64,000 nt of DNA from Muribaculaceae bacterium (GCA_017462345.1 JAFTRI010000018.1:62001-126000); one strand, 5' to 3'. Shown: positions 9,509-20,255, counted from the stretch's first letter. The notes: generated by a model not told the origin, from the letters alone. Program-made: numbers and translations.

Positions 9509-11833
9509 TCAGAAAATGAGGGCAATGTGGTAGACAATGAAAGCGGCAAGCCATGCGACCATAGTGTTGTAAACGACCGAGAATGCTCCATAACGCCAGT
9601 CTCCGGTTTCTTTGATTATTGCGGTAACAGAAGCAATACACGGACAATACAACAGGACAAATACCATGAAACCCAAAGCCGATGCAAGTGTAAACTCATC
9701 AACCCCCTGAACAACGCCAAGCGTAGATACAACTATCTCCTTGGCCGGGATACCTGCCACGATAGCCACAGTCGCACGCCAATGGAACCCGATAGGTTCC
9801 ATCAAGGGATTTACCGCCTTACCCACCATTTCGAGAAAAGAGTCGGTTGAAGGATCAATTTCAGCCGACGCCACGATTCCTGTCGGCATACTGCCGTCAT
9901 CATGATGCGGGAAATAGTTCAACGCCCACACGACAATGCTCGCAAACAGGATAATTCCACCCATTTTGCGCAGATACTGCGCGCCTTTGTCCCACATGTG
10001 GCGCAATGAAGTCTTCATTGTAGGCATACGATAAGGAGGCAATTCCATCACAAACGGTGTTTCATCGGCCTTGAAATAAACCCTGCGCAACAACTTAGCC
10101 GTAATGACAGCGACAAAAATACCGAGGATATACAATCCGAACAGGACAAGAGGTGCCGTATTCGGAAAAAACACTCCGGCAAGCAACAGATAGATAGGCA
10201 GTCGCGCCGAGCATGACATGAACGGATTTATCAGAATGGTGATAATACGGCTGCTTTTGCTTTCGATAGCCCGGGAGGCCAACAGTGCCGGCACATTACA
10301 TCCGAATCCCATAACCAACGGGATGAATGACTTTCCGTGCAAGCCTATCTTGTGCATCATCTTGTCCATTATAAATGCGGCACGGGCCATATATCCCGAA
10401 TCTTCCATAAATGATATAAAGAAATACAATATCAATATATTGGGAAGGAACACGATGACGCCCCCCACTCCTCCGATTATCCCGTCGGCCAAAAGCGACT
10501 TCAACGGACCGTCAGGCATTCCGGTCTCAACTAAATGGCCAAGAGCCTTGACGCCTGCCTCAATCCATTCCATGGGATATGCCCCCAATGTGAATGTCAT
10601 CCAGAAAATAACAAACATTATCATCAGGAAGATAGGGAACCCGAACAGTTTATTGGTCACCATCGCGTCAATCACGCGGGTCGACTGGCGGGTATCCTTA
10701 TCACTCTCGACCATGGTCTCGGCAAGAGCACCGGCAATAAAACCATATTTCTCATTGGCAATAGCCGATGTTATATCCTCATCCCTTAACCGCTCTATGC
10801 GCTGGCATTCCCTTTCCCGCACCGTCAGGAACCCGTCATAATCAGGAGATTCCTTTAAGAGGCTGTCGACTTCCGTATCCTTTTCAAGGAACTTTATCGC
10901 AAGATAGCGCGGAGAAAATTGCAGATCTATATTACCATCGGCCTTTATCTTGTCTTTCAGCACACGCACCCCGGCCTCGATATCAGAACCAAGATTCACA
11001 TGTACATGACGCACCGATGCCTCACGCCCCTCATACACTCGCACAACGGTCTCAAACAATTCTCCGATACCGTTCCCGTTGCGCGACACAGTGGGAACTA
11101 TAGGGACTCCTATCATATCGCCAAGCATTCGGTAATCGATCTCCGCTCCCGTGCGTTTGAACTCATCATACATGTTCAATGCGATAACCATACTGCGATC
11201 CATGTCGATAAGTTCGGTAGTAAGATACAGATTACGCTCTATATTGGAAGCATCGACGACATTGATTATCACATCAGGATTCTCGTCCTTCAGATAACGG
11301 CGCACATACAGTTCCTCAGGAGAATAGGCCGACAGCGAATAAGTTCCAGGCAGATCAACAATATTAAAACAGTATCCTCCATACTCAAAAACCCCGGCCT
11401 TGGCATCGACCGTAACACCGCTGTAATTACCCACGTGCTCGCGCGAACCGGAAGCGATATTGAACAATGATGTCTTGCCACAATTGGGATTTCCGATGAG
11501 TACCACATTTATTGTACGGCTCTGTCCACGGTACTCACGGGTGACATCATCCGCATCGGAGTCATCAATCACATTCAGATGAGAAAAATCGGGCAGGTCT
11601 CCCAAATCCTTGACAGGTATGATCTCGACAAGATGAGCCTCACTCCTGCGCAACGACACCTCGTACCCCATGATGCTGTATTTTATGGGATCTCGCAAAG
11701 GAGCGCTCAGCAATGATTTTATAGACTTCCCCTTGACAAAGCCCATTTCGATAACCCTTTTACGAAATGCACCATGCCCGTGTATCTTCACGATTATACC
11801 CGTTTCTCCTGATTTTAATTCCGATAGCCGCAT
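9509..11833 (-). CDS. feoB: Ferrous iron transporter, FeoA-FeoB fusion
   Basis: Inner-membrane Fe2+ importer. From ATG 11833 the first 73 residues are a FeoA (SH3-like) domain (MRLSELKSGETG, GFVKGKSI, GYEVSLRRSEA). A linker follows, then the FeoB G domain with G1 GNPNCGKTS (about 114-122), G3 DLPG and G4 NMYD. The long membrane part contains the gate motifs with GFGCNVPAL and a second cytosolic-side core (PFMSCSARLPIYLLL). A start 24 codons earlier is open, but its residues do not look like FeoA, so the internal ATG is preferred. Fusion of FeoA to FeoB is usual in Bacteroidetes. It stands alone, divergent from the aminotransferase gene. No Fur box was recognised. Confidence 0.95.
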   Translation of the reverse strand: MRLSELKSGETGIIVKIHGHGAFRKRVIEMGFVKGKSIKSLLSAPLRDPIKYSIMGYEVSLRRSEAHLVEIIPVKDLGDLPDFSHLNVIDDSDADDVTREYRGQSRTINVVLIGNPNCGKTSLFNIASGSREHVGNYSGVTVDAKAGVFEYGGYCFNIVDLPGTYSLSAYSPEELYVRRYLKDENPDVIINVVDASNIERNLYLTTELIDMDRSMVIALNMYDEFKRTGAEIDYRMLGDMIGVPIVPTVSRNGNGIGELFETVVRVYEGREASVRHVHVNLGSDIEAGVRVLKDKIKADGNIDLQFSPRYLAIKFLEKDTEVDSLLKESPDYDGFLTVRERECQRIERLRDEDITSAIANEKYGFIAGALAETMVESDKDTRQSTRVIDAMVTNKLFGFPIFLMIMFVIFWMTFTLGAYPMEWIEAGVKALGHLVETGMPDGPLKSLLADGIIGGVGGVIVFLPNILILYFFISFMEDSGYMARAAFIMDKMMHKIGLHGKSFIPLVMGFGCNVPALLASRAIESKSSRIITILINPFMSCSARLPIYLLLAGVFFPNTAPLVLFGLYILGIFVAVITAKLLRRVYFKADETPFVMELPPYRMPTMKTSLRHMWDKGAQYLRKMGGIILFASIVVWALNYFPHHDDGSMPTGIVASAEIDPSTDSFLEMVGKAVNPLMEPIGFHWRATVAIVAGIPAKEIVVSTLGVVQGVDEFTLASALGFMVFVLLYCPCIASVTAIIKETGDWRYGAFSVVYNTMVAWLAAFIVYHIALIF

Positions 11834-12063
11834 CTGTGTCAGACCATATACTTGTTTCCGGTGCAAATATCCGAAATTCCATGCTAATAAGGAAACGCAA
11901 GACATTAATTATTTGTAACGGGTATAAATAATAACACTATTTAACTTAGTATCCCTATTTAAACCGGAAATGTCCGGAGGATTTTCAACAAAAACACTGC
12001 GGCGACTTTCAAATTGGCGGTATTTACATTAACTTTGCAAGACAAATCAATCTCAGCAAAAAA

Positions 12064-13266
12064 ATGCCAAGCATATCACAACGTGGACAGATAATGCCGG
12101 AGTCACCAATCCGCAAATTAGTACCGTTATCCAATGCAGCCAAAGCACGAGGAGTAAAGGTGTACCACCTCAACATCGGACAACCCGACCTACCATCTCC
12201 GGAAGTGGGGCTTGAGGCATTAAAACATATCGACAGGAAAATACTTGAATACAGTCCGTCGGAAGGACTGCTGTCACTACGGCAAAAACTGGAAAAATAC
12301 TACCACCGTTTCAATATAAACGTGGATGTCGACGACATAATCGTGACGACAGGAGGCTCGGAAGCTGTACTGTTTGCATTCATGGCCTGTCTCGACCCCG
12401 GTGATGAAATCATCGTTCCCGAACCGGCATACGCCAACTATATGGCATTCGCAATATCGGCTGGAGCCAAAATCGTGACAGTACCGTCCAGCATTGACGA
12501 AGGATTTGCCCTTCCCCCTGTAGAACGGTTCGAGGCATTGATAACGCCAAAGACCAAGGGGATACTGATATGCAACCCCAATAACCCCACCGGCTATCTC
12601 TATACACAAAAAGAGATGAACCAGATACGCGATATTGTCAAGAAGTACGATCTCTTCCTGTTCTCAGACGAAGTATACCGCGAATTTTGTTATACCGGAG
12701 CACCATATATCTCAGCATTCCATTTGCCCGGCATTGAAGAACAGGTTGTCCTCATTGACTCGGTATCAAAACGGTACAGCGAGTGCGGAATACGCATAGG
12801 GGCAATCATCACCAAGCACAAAGAACTGAAAAAAAACGTAATGAAATTCTGTCAGGCACGGCTTAGTCCTCCTCTGCTCGGACAGATTGTCGCAGAAGCA
12901 TCGATCGACGCCCCAAGAGAATACATGCTCATGACCTATAACGAATACGTGGAACGGCGTAAATTTCTCATCGATGGACTGAACAAGATACCCGGATGTT
13001 ACTCACCGATACCGATGGGAGCATTCTACACAGTTGTCAGCCTGCCGGTGGACGATGCCGACAAGTTCTGCGAATGGTGCCTGCGGGAATTTGAATATGA
13101 AGGGCAGACAGTATTCATGGCACCGGCTTCGGGATTCTACACCAGCGAGGGAGTAGGACGCAATGAAGTCAGAATGGCCTACGTGCTGAACAAGGAGGAC
13201 CTTTCAAAAGCCCTGAAAGTATTGGGTGAAGCCCTGAAAGCTTATCCGGGACATACTATCCGATGA
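12064..13266 (+). CDS. PLP-dependent class I/II aminotransferase (aspartate aminotransferase-like)
   Basis: Fold-type I aminotransferase, likely active on aspartate, aromatic or related amino acids. Landmarks are YHLNIGQPDLPSP near the N-terminus, the cofactor-contact region TTGGSEAVLFAF, ICNPNNPTG, FSDEVYREF and the Schiff-base lysine K236 in DSVSKRYSECGIRIG. A C-terminal arginine region follows (GRNEVRMAYVL). The 400-residue length is normal. A TAACTTTG -7-like box lies at 12030-12037. The stop codon overlaps the start of the following permease gene by 4 bases (ATGA), so the two are translationally coupled. The substrate cannot be decided from the sequence. Confidence 0.92.
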   Translation: MPSISQRGQIMPESPIRKLVPLSNAAKARGVKVYHLNIGQPDLPSPEVGLEALKHIDRKILEYSPSEGLLSLRQKLEKYYHRFNINVDVDDIIVTTGGSEAVLFAFMACLDPGDEIIVPEPAYANYMAFAISAGAKIVTVPSSIDEGFALPPVERFEALITPKTKGILICNPNNPTGYLYTQKEMNQIRDIVKKYDLFLFSDEVYREFCYTGAPYISAFHLPGIEEQVVLIDSVSKRYSECGIRIGAIITKHKELKKNVMKFCQARLSPPLLGQIVAEASIDAPREYMLMTYNEYVERRKFLIDGLNKIPGCYSPIPMGAFYTVVSLPVDDADKFCEWCLREFEYEGQTVFMAPASGFYTSEGVGRNEVRMAYVLNKEDLSKALKVLGEALKAYPGHTIR

Positions 13267-14513
13267 AATTCGAGCTGTTTATAGCCGGTCGTATGCGTCC
13301 CGCCAACGGAAAGCGCGGGTCTCTATCCAGCACAAACATCGCAGTGGCAGGTATAGCCTTGGCATTAACAGTCATGATGATTGCCATTGTTGTCGTACTC
13401 GGATTCAAGCATGAGATACGCGACAAGGTTATGGGCTTCGACTCCCAAATCAAGATTGAATCAAACTCAGGATATGGAGACGGGACTGACGGCAATTACA
13501 TCGAACTTTCAAGTGCAATAGAACATATTATCGACAGCATAATACCGGAAAGCAATGTCGCCCTCACGGTCAAACAGTCGGGAATACTCAAGACCAACGA
13601 CAATTTTATGGGGATAGTGTTCAACGGCATAGACACCAACTATGACCTCAATTTCGTACATCAGAACATAATCGACGGTATTATCCCCGATTATACCGAC
13701 AGTGGCAACCGCAACAAAATCATACTGTCACAATCGATGACAAAAGTCCTCGGACTAAAAACAGGAGACAAAGTATATGCCTACTTTTTTGAAGACAATA
13801 ACATCAGGACACGTAACCTTGAGATTGCCGGTATCTACGAGTCTCACTTCGGAGATTATGACAAGCTGATAGCCTACTGCGACATATCGCTGCCACAAAA
13901 GCTGAAAGGACTGGATTCCGACACAGGAAGCACAATAGAAATTTCAGGTATCACGCCCGATGACATCACGGAAAAGGCAGCCATGTTGCAGGACGCATTG
14001 ATAGAAGCCTGTTACGACAACACACTGAAACACCTGTATCAGGTAAACAACGTGTACAACACCGGAGCCCTGTATTTCAACTGGCTTGAACTGCTTGACA
14101 CCAATGTTGTGGTAATACTCATTCTCATGACATTCGTTTCGGGATTCACACTCGTGTCATGCCTGTTCATAATTATCCTTGAACGTGTCAACATGATAGG
14201 TATACTCAAAGCCTTGGGTGCAACCAACCGCCAGATAAGGAGCATTTTTATCTGTGTTGCCGAACGTCTTGTCATGCGTGGCATGATTGCAGGCAACATA
14301 ATCGCATTGACACTTATCATGCTGCAAGAAAAGACCCATCTCCTGCCACTCGACCCTGAGGCTTATTACCTGAATTACGTTCCGGTTGAGATAAACTGGT
14401 GGTACATAGCGGCTTTGAACATCGGGGTGATAGCAACATCATGTCTCATCCTGATCCTGCCATCCCAAATGATATCAGGCATCGCACCGTCAAAAACGAT
14501 GAGATATGAATAA
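13263..14513 (+). CDS. LolC/LolE-type ABC transporter permease (FtsX/MacB superfamily)
   Basis: Inner-membrane permease, predicted to act in lipoprotein release or a related export process. The topology is that of the family: one N-terminal membrane segment (about 27-50, NIAVAGIALALTVMMIAIVV), then a large periplasmic domain (about 55-270). Three C-terminal segments follow (about 285-310, 325-355 and 375-400). Between them is the cytoplasmic coupling region GILKALGATNRQIRSIFI, typical of LolC/E and FtsX proteins. No ATP-binding partner (LolD) is in the window, so it must use a subunit encoded elsewhere. The gene overlaps the preceding aminotransferase gene by 4 bases; the two functions are not obviously linked. 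Confidence 0.88.
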   Translation: MKFELFIAGRMRPANGKRGSLSSTNIAVAGIALALTVMMIAIVVVLGFKHEIRDKVMGFDSQIKIESNSGYGDGTDGNYIELSSAIEHIIDSIIPESNVALTVKQSGILKTNDNFMGIVFNGIDTNYDLNFVHQNIIDGIIPDYTDSGNRNKIILSQSMTKVLGLKTGDKVYAYFFEDNNIRTRNLEIAGIYESHFGDYDKLIAYCDISLPQKLKGLDSDTGSTIEISGITPDDITEKAAMLQDALIEACYDNTLKHLYQVNNVYNTGALYFNWLELLDTNVVVILILMTFVSGFTLVSCLFIIILERVNMIGILKALGATNRQIRSIFICVAERLVMRGMIAGNIIALTLIMLQEKTHLLPLDPEAYYLNYVPVEINWWYIAALNIGVIATSCLILILPSQMISGIAPSKTMRYE

Positions 14514-14650
14514 AACCTGACATCCCCCGACCTTTTTGGCACATTATTTGTTTTAAAAGCAATAGAAGTATTAACATTGATTAATGGGAAACCCTGATAG
14601 AGGATTTTTCATTACATTTGCAACCAATTTAATCCACTCTTACCCGATTA

Positions 14651-15010
14651 ATGACAACTGAAAACGATATCGTTAAACTGATAACCGAAGGAATACAAGA
14701 GCGCAAGGGCCGCAAGATAACCCATGTGGATCTTAGTGCTATAGAATCGGCTGCATCCGGGAATTTCATCATCTGCGAAGGGACATCATCAATGCATGTC
14801 TCGGCAATTGCCGACAGTATAAGGGAATATCTACTGAAAGAAGCCGGAATAAAACCTTACAACTATGACGGCTACCGCAATGCCCAATGGATTGTCATAG
14901 ACTACGGTAGCGCCATGGTACACGTATTCCTCCCTGAAGTTCGCTCATTATACAACCTTGAAGAGTTGTGGAGTGATGCCAAAATCACCGAAATAGCTGA
15001 CATTGACTAA
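14651..15010 (+). CDS. rsfS: Ribosomal silencing factor RsfS (Iojap)
   Basis: Binds ribosomal protein uL14 and blocks subunit joining under poor growth conditions. The 119 residues match the family from end to end: DLSAIESAASGNFIICEGTS, then SIREYLLKEAGIKP and WIVIDYGSAMVHVFLPEVR. The gene is 9 bases ahead of ftsH and probably shares its transcript, a common neighbour pair in Bacteroidetes. A -7 box TACATTTG is present at 14613-14620, about 30 bases before the ATG. Confidence 0.95.
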   Translation: MTTENDIVKLITEGIQERKGRKITHVDLSAIESAASGNFIICEGTSSMHVSAIADSIREYLLKEAGIKPYNYDGYRNAQWIVIDYGSAMVHVFLPEVRSLYNLEELWSDAKITEIADID

Positions 15011-15019
15011 ATTAACCGC

Positions 15020-17026
15020 ATGAAACCCGAACAAAAGAAACGAGCACCCCGATTCAGCATATACTGGATGTATGTCATCATCGTATTATTCCTGATCGGA
15101 GTATTATATTTGGATGACAACACCATCACAAAGACGATTCACGACTATAACGAGTTCAAAGAATATGTCGAACAAGGAGGAGTCACAAAAATTGTAGTGT
15201 ACACGGGAAAAGATGAGGCAGAGGCATATCTGTCAGATTCCCTTGCCGCCAAAATATTCCATAATAACCAGCTGGAACGTGGAGCAGAATCAAAGATAGT
15301 GACGACCGTTCCTATGCAAAAATTGGAAAAAGACCTTGAAGCATGGGAAACATCGGGAGTCTTCTCAGGAGAAGTACGCTATGAAAAAGGTAGTGAATTC
15401 AGTTCAATACTATGGTCATTCGGACCAATCGTACTGCTTATTGCTTTCTGGTTCTTTATCATGAAGAGGATGTCAGGGCGCGATGGAGGAGCCGGAGGAG
15501 TATTCAACGTTGGAAAATCCAAGGCCCAGATATTTGACAAGGACGGACCGATACAGGTAACATTCAAGGATGTCGCAGGTCTGTCGGAAGCCAAGACCGA
15601 AATAGAAGAAATAGTAGAATTTCTCAAAAATCCGCAACGCTACACTGAACTTGGAGGGAAAATTCCCAAAGGAGCATTGCTTGTAGGTCCTCCCGGAACA
15701 GGAAAGACACTACTTGCCAAGGCTGTTGCCGGAGAAGCCAATGTGCCGTTCTTCTCCATGTCAGGATCTGACTTTGTAGAGATGTTTGTTGGCGTGGGAG
15801 CTTCACGTGTACGAGACCTGTTCCGTCAGGCAAAGGAAAAAGCCCCGTGTATCGTATTCATCGACGAGATCGATGCAGTGGGTCGTGCCAGAGGGAAAAA
15901 CCCGAATATGGGCGCAAACGATGAACGTGAAAACACTCTGAACCAGTTGCTCACCGAAATGGACGGATTCGGGTCAAACAGCGGTGTCATAATCCTTGCC
16001 GCCACCAACCGTGCCGATATTCTTGACAAGGCATTGTTACGGGCAGGCCGTTTCGACCGCCAGATATACGTAGAGCTGCCAGACCTCAATGACAGGGTGG
16101 CAATATTCAACGTACATCTGCGAAACATAAAGACCGACGCAAGCGTGGATGTCGAGCTGCTCGCCCGACAGACCCCCGGATTCTCAGGTGCCGATATCGC
16201 CAATGTGTGCAACGAAGCCGCATTGATTGCCGCTCGCCACAATAAGCCGACAGTAGAAAAACAGGATTTCATAGATGCAGTGGACCGTATCATAGGAGGA
16301 TTGGAGAAACGCTCTAAAATCACCACCGATGAAGAAAAACGAGCCATTGCAATTCATGAAGCGGGACATGCCGCACTTTCATGGCATCTGCAATATGCCA
16401 ACCCGCTTATAAAAGTAACAATCGTTCCACGCGGAAAAGCTCTTGGCGCAGCATGGTATCTGCCCGAAGAACGCCAGATAACCCCTACACAGGCATTACT
16501 TGACGAGATGTGTGCGACATTGGGAGGACGAGCCGCAGAAGAACTGTTCCTCGGCCGTATTTCCACAGGCGCAGCCAACGACCTTGAACGGGTGACCAAG
16601 CAGGCCTACGCAATGGTTGTATATTACGGCATGAGCGAAAAGTTACCCAACGTGTGCTATTACGACTCGACAGGACAAGACTACGGTTTCTCCAAGCCGT
16701 ACAGCGATGACCGTGCCAAGCTGATAGACGAAGAAGTTTCACGGATCATCAACGAGCAGTATGCCCGCGCAAAGAAGATACTTAAAGAACATGCCGACGG
16801 ACACGCGCGCCTTGCCGAAGTATTAATCTCACGTGAAGTCATTTTCACCGAAGATGTAGAAAAGATTTTCGGTAAACGCCAATGGACATCACGCACCGAT
16901 GAGATTCTTGCTGCAAAATCGGCAGAAGCAGCCGAGGCAGAAGCGGCTGAAGAAGCGGAGAACAACGAGAATGCCCATAAAACACCTCCGCCATTCAAGA
17001 CTCCGCCAATCACCAAAAAGGATTAA
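15020..17026 (+). CDS. ftsH: ATP-dependent zinc metalloprotease FtsH
   Basis: Membrane-anchored AAA+ protease for membrane-protein quality control. Two membrane segments (about 13-30 and 133-150) flank a periplasmic domain. The AAA domain carries Walker A GPPGTGKT (223-230), Walker [14 protein letters not shown] and the second region of homology [20 protein letters not shown]. The zinc-protease motif HEAGH is at 446-450. The pore motif [11 protein letters not shown] is intact. The C-terminus is an Ala/Glu-rich tail (about 632-655) ending in a proline-rich stretch, variable in the family. It follows rsfS by 9 bases and is followed by a strong terminator. Confidence 0.98.
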   Translation: MKPEQKKRAPRFSIYWMYVIIVLFLIGVLYLDDNTITKTIHDYNEFKEYVEQGGVTKIVVYTGKDEAEAYLSDSLAAKIFHNNQLERGAESKIVTTVPMQKLEKDLEAWETSGVFSGEVRYEKGSEFSSILWSFGPIVLLIAFWFFIMKRMSGRDGGAGGVFNVGKSKAQIFDKDGPIQVTFKDVAGLSEAKTEIEEIVEFLKNPQRYTELGGKIPKGALLVGPPGTGKTLLAKAVAGEANVPFFSMSGSDFVEMFVGVGASRVRDLFRQAKEKAPCIVFIDEIDAVGRARGKNPNMGANDERENTLNQLLTEMDGFGSNSGVIILAATNRADILDKALLRAGRFDRQIYVELPDLNDRVAIFNVHLRNIKTDASVDVELLARQTPGFSGADIANVCNEAALIAARHNKPTVEKQDFIDAVDRIIGGLEKRSKITTDEEKRAIAIHEAGHAALSWHLQYANPLIKVTIVPRGKALGAAWYLPEERQITPTQALLDEMCATLGGRAAEELFLGRISTGAANDLERVTKQAYAMVVYYGMSEKLPNVCYYDSTGQDYGFSKPYSDDRAKLIDEEVSRIINEQYARAKKILKEHADGHARLAEVLISREVIFTEDVEKIFGKRQWTSRTDEILAAKSAEAAEAEAAEEAENNENAHKTPPPFKTPPITKKD

Positions 17027-17045
17027 TTTATATTCCATAACTCCA

Positions 17046-17080
17046 AAAAGTCATGCCTTAGCCCTATGAGCATGACTTTT
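17046..17080 (+). terminator. Terminator after ftsH
   Basis: A perfect 11-bp stem, AAAAGTCATGC with GCATGACTTTT, loop of 13 bases. The stem ends in T4 and is followed by CG and another T4. That second T-run doubles as part of the -33 element of the next gene. Confidence 0.8.
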
Positions 17081-17083
17081 CGT

Positions 17084-17114
17084 TTTGTCAAGGGTGAGTT
17101 TTAAGCTATCTTTG
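17084..17114 (+). promoter_or_regulatory. Full Bacteroidetes promoter of the BamA-like gene
   Basis: TTTG (17084-17087), a 19-base spacer, then TATCTTTG (17107-17114): an exact match to the Bacteroidetes housekeeping consensus. The expected start is near 17121, giving a leader of only about 13 bases before ATG 17134. Confidence 0.75.
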
Positions 17115-17133
17115 CACTCCAAGAGAAAGATAT

Positions 17134-18396
17134 ATGAGATATTCCGACTTGTTGCCATTATTGTTGTTCATCACTTCACTTATTGCTCTACCGCAAGACA
17201 TAGCAGCAGAGGGTATGCACACCGATTCGGCCAATGTCTCAAAAACATTCTATGTAGAGCCGATGCCGGAGAAAAAGCACAATACGAAAACCGAGTATGC
17301 CGACTCCATAAGTATGCTTCAGAAAACGCCCAAATGGCTTCGCGAATACCTAAACTCTCTGATGCGCGGGAACATTGACCGTACAAGAGATAAACGGATT
17401 GACATGAGTTTTGCCGCCACACCGTCCTATACGAGAGAAGCCGGATTCGGCATCGGGGCGGCAGCGACCGGGCTTTACCGTATAGACCGGAATGATACAT
17501 TACCTAATCCATCAGACTTTTTTATCTCACTGAATGCATCGTTCAATAAATTTTACGTTTTGACGTTCAAGGGCAACAACCTGTTTCCCGACAATCGTTC
17601 AAGGCTATCCTACAAACTTGAGCTATACCGTAAAAATCTCGATTTTTGGGGTATAAATTCAGAAGAAACAGCCCGTAATGCCAAATCAAAATATAACCGC
17701 CGTCAGATAGATCTGCAGGCTGAATACATATATCGTGTCAACCGGCGTTTTTATACAGGATTCCAGATCCGTTCCAACTACACCGATGCCCGCGATGTAA
17801 GAAACCCCGAGTATCTGCTCAACGAGCGTTCACAATACTATGTTACCGGAGTAGGACTGTCATTTGAATATGACACCCGCGACAACCTGGTCACCCCTAC
17901 CCGCGGTGTACATCTCGCCTACAAGCCCATGGTATTCCCGAAAGGATTGGGCAGTGCACCCTCTACATTCTACAGCCATACGCTTATTGCCAACAGCTAC
18001 ATACGGCTTTGGAAAGGTGCGATACTCGCACTCGACTGGTATGCCAAACTCAATAGCGAAAGGACTCCCTGGACAATGAGAGAGATGCTGGCTTCGGACG
18101 GTATAAGAATGCGCGGTTATTATATGGGCTCTACAATGGACAACAGCCAGATTGCATCACAAGCCGAACTCCGACAGCATCTGTGGAAACGGCTTGGAAT
18201 TGTCATCTGGGGAGGAGGAGCAACAGTATTCTCGTCGATTAAGGATCTTCACAAATACGACATCAAGCCTGAATGGCTGCATAATTTCGGAGTGGGACTG
18301 CGATTCGAGTTCAAGCACAACGTTAATGCACGCATCGATTATGGATTCGGACAAGGTACATCAGGAATAGTATTTGCCATCGGCGAAGCCTTTTAA
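17134..18396 (+). CDS. BamA/TamA-family outer-membrane barrel without POTRA domains
   Basis: Predicted outer-membrane protein of the D15/bacterial surface antigen family. A signal peptide spans about 1-25 (LLLFITSLIALPQDIAAEG). A short linker follows with no POTRA-like repeats. From about residue 105 a 16-strand-type barrel begins, with the family signatures LSFEYDTRDNLVTPTRG, GIRMRGYYMG and GLRFEFKHNVNARIDYGFGQ, and a C-terminal aromatic (IGEAF). At 420 residues it is much shorter than BamA or TamA. Its role (barrel assembly, lipid handling or a plain pore) is open. It has its own promoter and converges on the acyl-CoA synthetase gene. Confidence 0.85.
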   Translation: MRYSDLLPLLLFITSLIALPQDIAAEGMHTDSANVSKTFYVEPMPEKKHNTKTEYADSISMLQKTPKWLREYLNSLMRGNIDRTRDKRIDMSFAATPSYTREAGFGIGAAATGLYRIDRNDTLPNPSDFFISLNASFNKFYVLTFKGNNLFPDNRSRLSYKLELYRKNLDFWGINSEETARNAKSKYNRRQIDLQAEYIYRVNRRFYTGFQIRSNYTDARDVRNPEYLLNERSQYYVTGVGLSFEYDTRDNLVTPTRGVHLAYKPMVFPKGLGSAPSTFYSHTLIANSYIRLWKGAILALDWYAKLNSERTPWTMREMLASDGIRMRGYYMGSTMDNSQIASQAELRQHLWKRLGIVIWGGGATVFSSIKDLHKYDIKPEWLHNFGVGLRFEFKHNVNARIDYGFGQGTSGIVFAIGEAF

Positions 18397-18457
18397 CTTA
18401 ATCGAAGGGCATCCGCGCCCTATTTCCGTGTCAATGGCTGGGGAATTTTATAGAATA

Positions 18458-18489
18458 ATGGCACTCCAGATGTTTTACAGAAGTGCCAT
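18458..18489. terminator. Hairpin between two convergent genes
   Basis: ATGGCACT and AGTGCCAT form an 8-bp stem around a 16-base loop, between the convergent stops at 18396 and 18522. Neither side has a good T-run, so it is only a possible bidirectional terminator. Confidence 0.4.
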
Positions 18490-18521
18490 ATCCGCTATTG
18501 CCGGAATCTTTTCACCTGTGG

Positions 18522-20174
18522 CTAAGAATGTTGGTAAAGGTAACGCTTTATGGAACGCTTAGGCGTTTTTTCAAACTCCTCATGGTGGATTTTCACCTTC
18601 TTGATCTGAGAATAGGCAGGTAACTCTTTATTCAAGGAATTAACATTGTCCTGCATCATCGACTCAAGCTCATTCATCGATATTCCCTGTCGTGTCGCAT
18701 TTTCTATATCAGGATAGATCAGAGCCACAAGATGGTTGTCATCATCAACGACAATCGATTCACATACGTACGGCATATTGTTCAGTTTCTGCTCTATTTC
18801 CTCCGGATAAATATTCTGGCCGGAAGGACCGAGAATCATGTTCTTGTCCCTGCCACGAATGTATATATATCCATCGGAATCCACCTGACAGATATCTCCG
18901 GTATTCATCCATCCGTCCTGCATCACAGCATCAGTCGCCTCCTGATTCTTGAAATATCCCATCATCACATTATCGCCCTTGACAAGCAGCACTCCGGGAA
19001 TATTCTCGGGATCAGGGGAATCTATCCTCATTTCCATGCGGTCAACAAGTTTACCGCACGATCCTTGCCGGGCGACATCCCATTGGGCATAAGCAATGAG
19101 CGGGGCACACTCGGTCATTCCGTAACCTACCGTATAAGGGAAACCGATACGGCGCAGGAATGCCTCGACATCCTTATTCAAGGCTGCACCTCCTATAATA
19201 ATTTCCACAAGATTGCCGCCGAACGTCTCATTCAGTTTATCCTTAATCTTGGAAAGCAAGCGGTCATCGACAAACGGGAGGTGCAACAGCACTTTCATCA
19301 ACGGCTTCTCAAGCAACGGGAACACCCTGGTCTTGATAATCTTTTCCAGTATCAGAGGAACAGAAACAATGAGTTTAGGCCTGACTGTCGCAAATGCCTC
19401 CATTATAACCTTAGGCGACGGCACACGCGTGAGGAAATGCAGATGACACCCTTTGACAAACGGATGCAGCAACTCAACGACAAGCCCATACATGTGAGCC
19501 ATAGGCAACATGCACACCATCCCGTCACCGGGGTTCATAAACTTCAGCCAATCTACCGTGTACTGCACATTTGACCATAGGTTGCGGTGAGACAGCATCA
19601 CGCCTTTGGAAAATCCGGTTGACCCCGAAGTATAATTAATTAAAGCCAATTCATCGGGATTCTCCTTGTAATACACCACATTCTCAGGTAGAAACCGTTC
19701 GGGATACTTCTTGCCGAAGTATTCGTTCAGGCGGGCACGGACATCACTGAGAGCATCGCTGCGCGACAGCAGAATCGAATAGTCACTTATAAGCAGAGCC
19801 CCTTCAAGACCCGCCATCGAGTCGGGATTAAGATTTTCCCATATACTCGCATCGGTAAAGAACAATTTAGCCTCACTGTGGTTAACAAGATGATGGATAT
19901 TATCGGACTTGAATTCATGCAGAAGAGGAACCGCAACAGCACCATAAGTTATGGTAGCCATGAAAGCAATAGCCCACTGTGCGGAATTTCGCCCGCATAT
20001 AGCAATCTTGTCTCCGGGATTTATACCTATATTTCCATAAAGGAGATGCAATTTCGCAATCTTGCGCGCGACATCACGATACTGGAACGAAGAGCCGTTA
20101 AAGTCGGTAAGAGCCAGCCGTTCCCAATTATCACGCACAGAATTTTCTATATACTTATTCAGACTACATTCCAT
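18522..20174 (-). CDS. AMP-forming long-chain acyl-CoA synthetase
   Basis: Activates fatty acids to acyl-CoA (or a related carboxylate) through an acyl-adenylate. The 550 residues show the ANL-superfamily motifs: A3 loop INYTSGSTGFSKGVMLSHRN (P-loop-like), A5 VGYGMTECAPL, A7 NTGDICQVDSDGYIYIRGRD and A8/hinge MILGPSGQNIYPEEIE. The A10 lysine is in the C-terminal TPKRSIKRY. The wording and length suit the long-chain type found in Bacteroidetes. It is divergent from the TlpA-like gene. A promoter is visible in the shared gap. Confidence 0.92.
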   Translation of the reverse strand: MECSLNKYIENSVRDNWERLALTDFNGSSFQYRDVARKIAKLHLLYGNIGINPGDKIAICGRNSAQWAIAFMATITYGAVAVPLLHEFKSDNIHHLVNHSEAKLFFTDASIWENLNPDSMAGLEGALLISDYSILLSRSDALSDVRARLNEYFGKKYPERFLPENVVYYKENPDELALINYTSGSTGFSKGVMLSHRNLWSNVQYTVDWLKFMNPGDGMVCMLPMAHMYGLVVELLHPFVKGCHLHFLTRVPSPKVIMEAFATVRPKLIVSVPLILEKIIKTRVFPLLEKPLMKVLLHLPFVDDRLLSKIKDKLNETFGGNLVEIIIGGAALNKDVEAFLRRIGFPYTVGYGMTECAPLIAYAQWDVARQGSCGKLVDRMEMRIDSPDPENIPGVLLVKGDNVMMGYFKNQEATDAVMQDGWMNTGDICQVDSDGYIYIRGRDKNMILGPSGQNIYPEEIEQKLNNMPYVCESIVVDDDNHLVALIYPDIENATRQGISMNELESMMQDNVNSLNKELPAYSQIKKVKIHHEEFEKTPKRSIKRYLYQHS

Positions 20175-20225
20175 AATTGCTACAATTTATGTTTTCGTTA
20201 ATAACAGAACAACTCTATCGGTTAA

Positions 20226-20255
20226 CAAAAATAGGCAATTTTATCAGAGCACAAA
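20226..20255 (-). promoter_or_regulatory. Probable promoter of the acyl-CoA synthetase gene
   Basis: On the minus strand TTTG (20252-20255) and TATTTTTG (20226-20233) are 18 bases apart, one base short of the usual range. The -7 box is 52 bases before the start codon. Confidence 0.45.

Noticed and set aside
11834-11905. 24-codon extension of FeoB
   Set aside because: The residues do not match the FeoA domain, which begins cleanly at the ATG at 11833.
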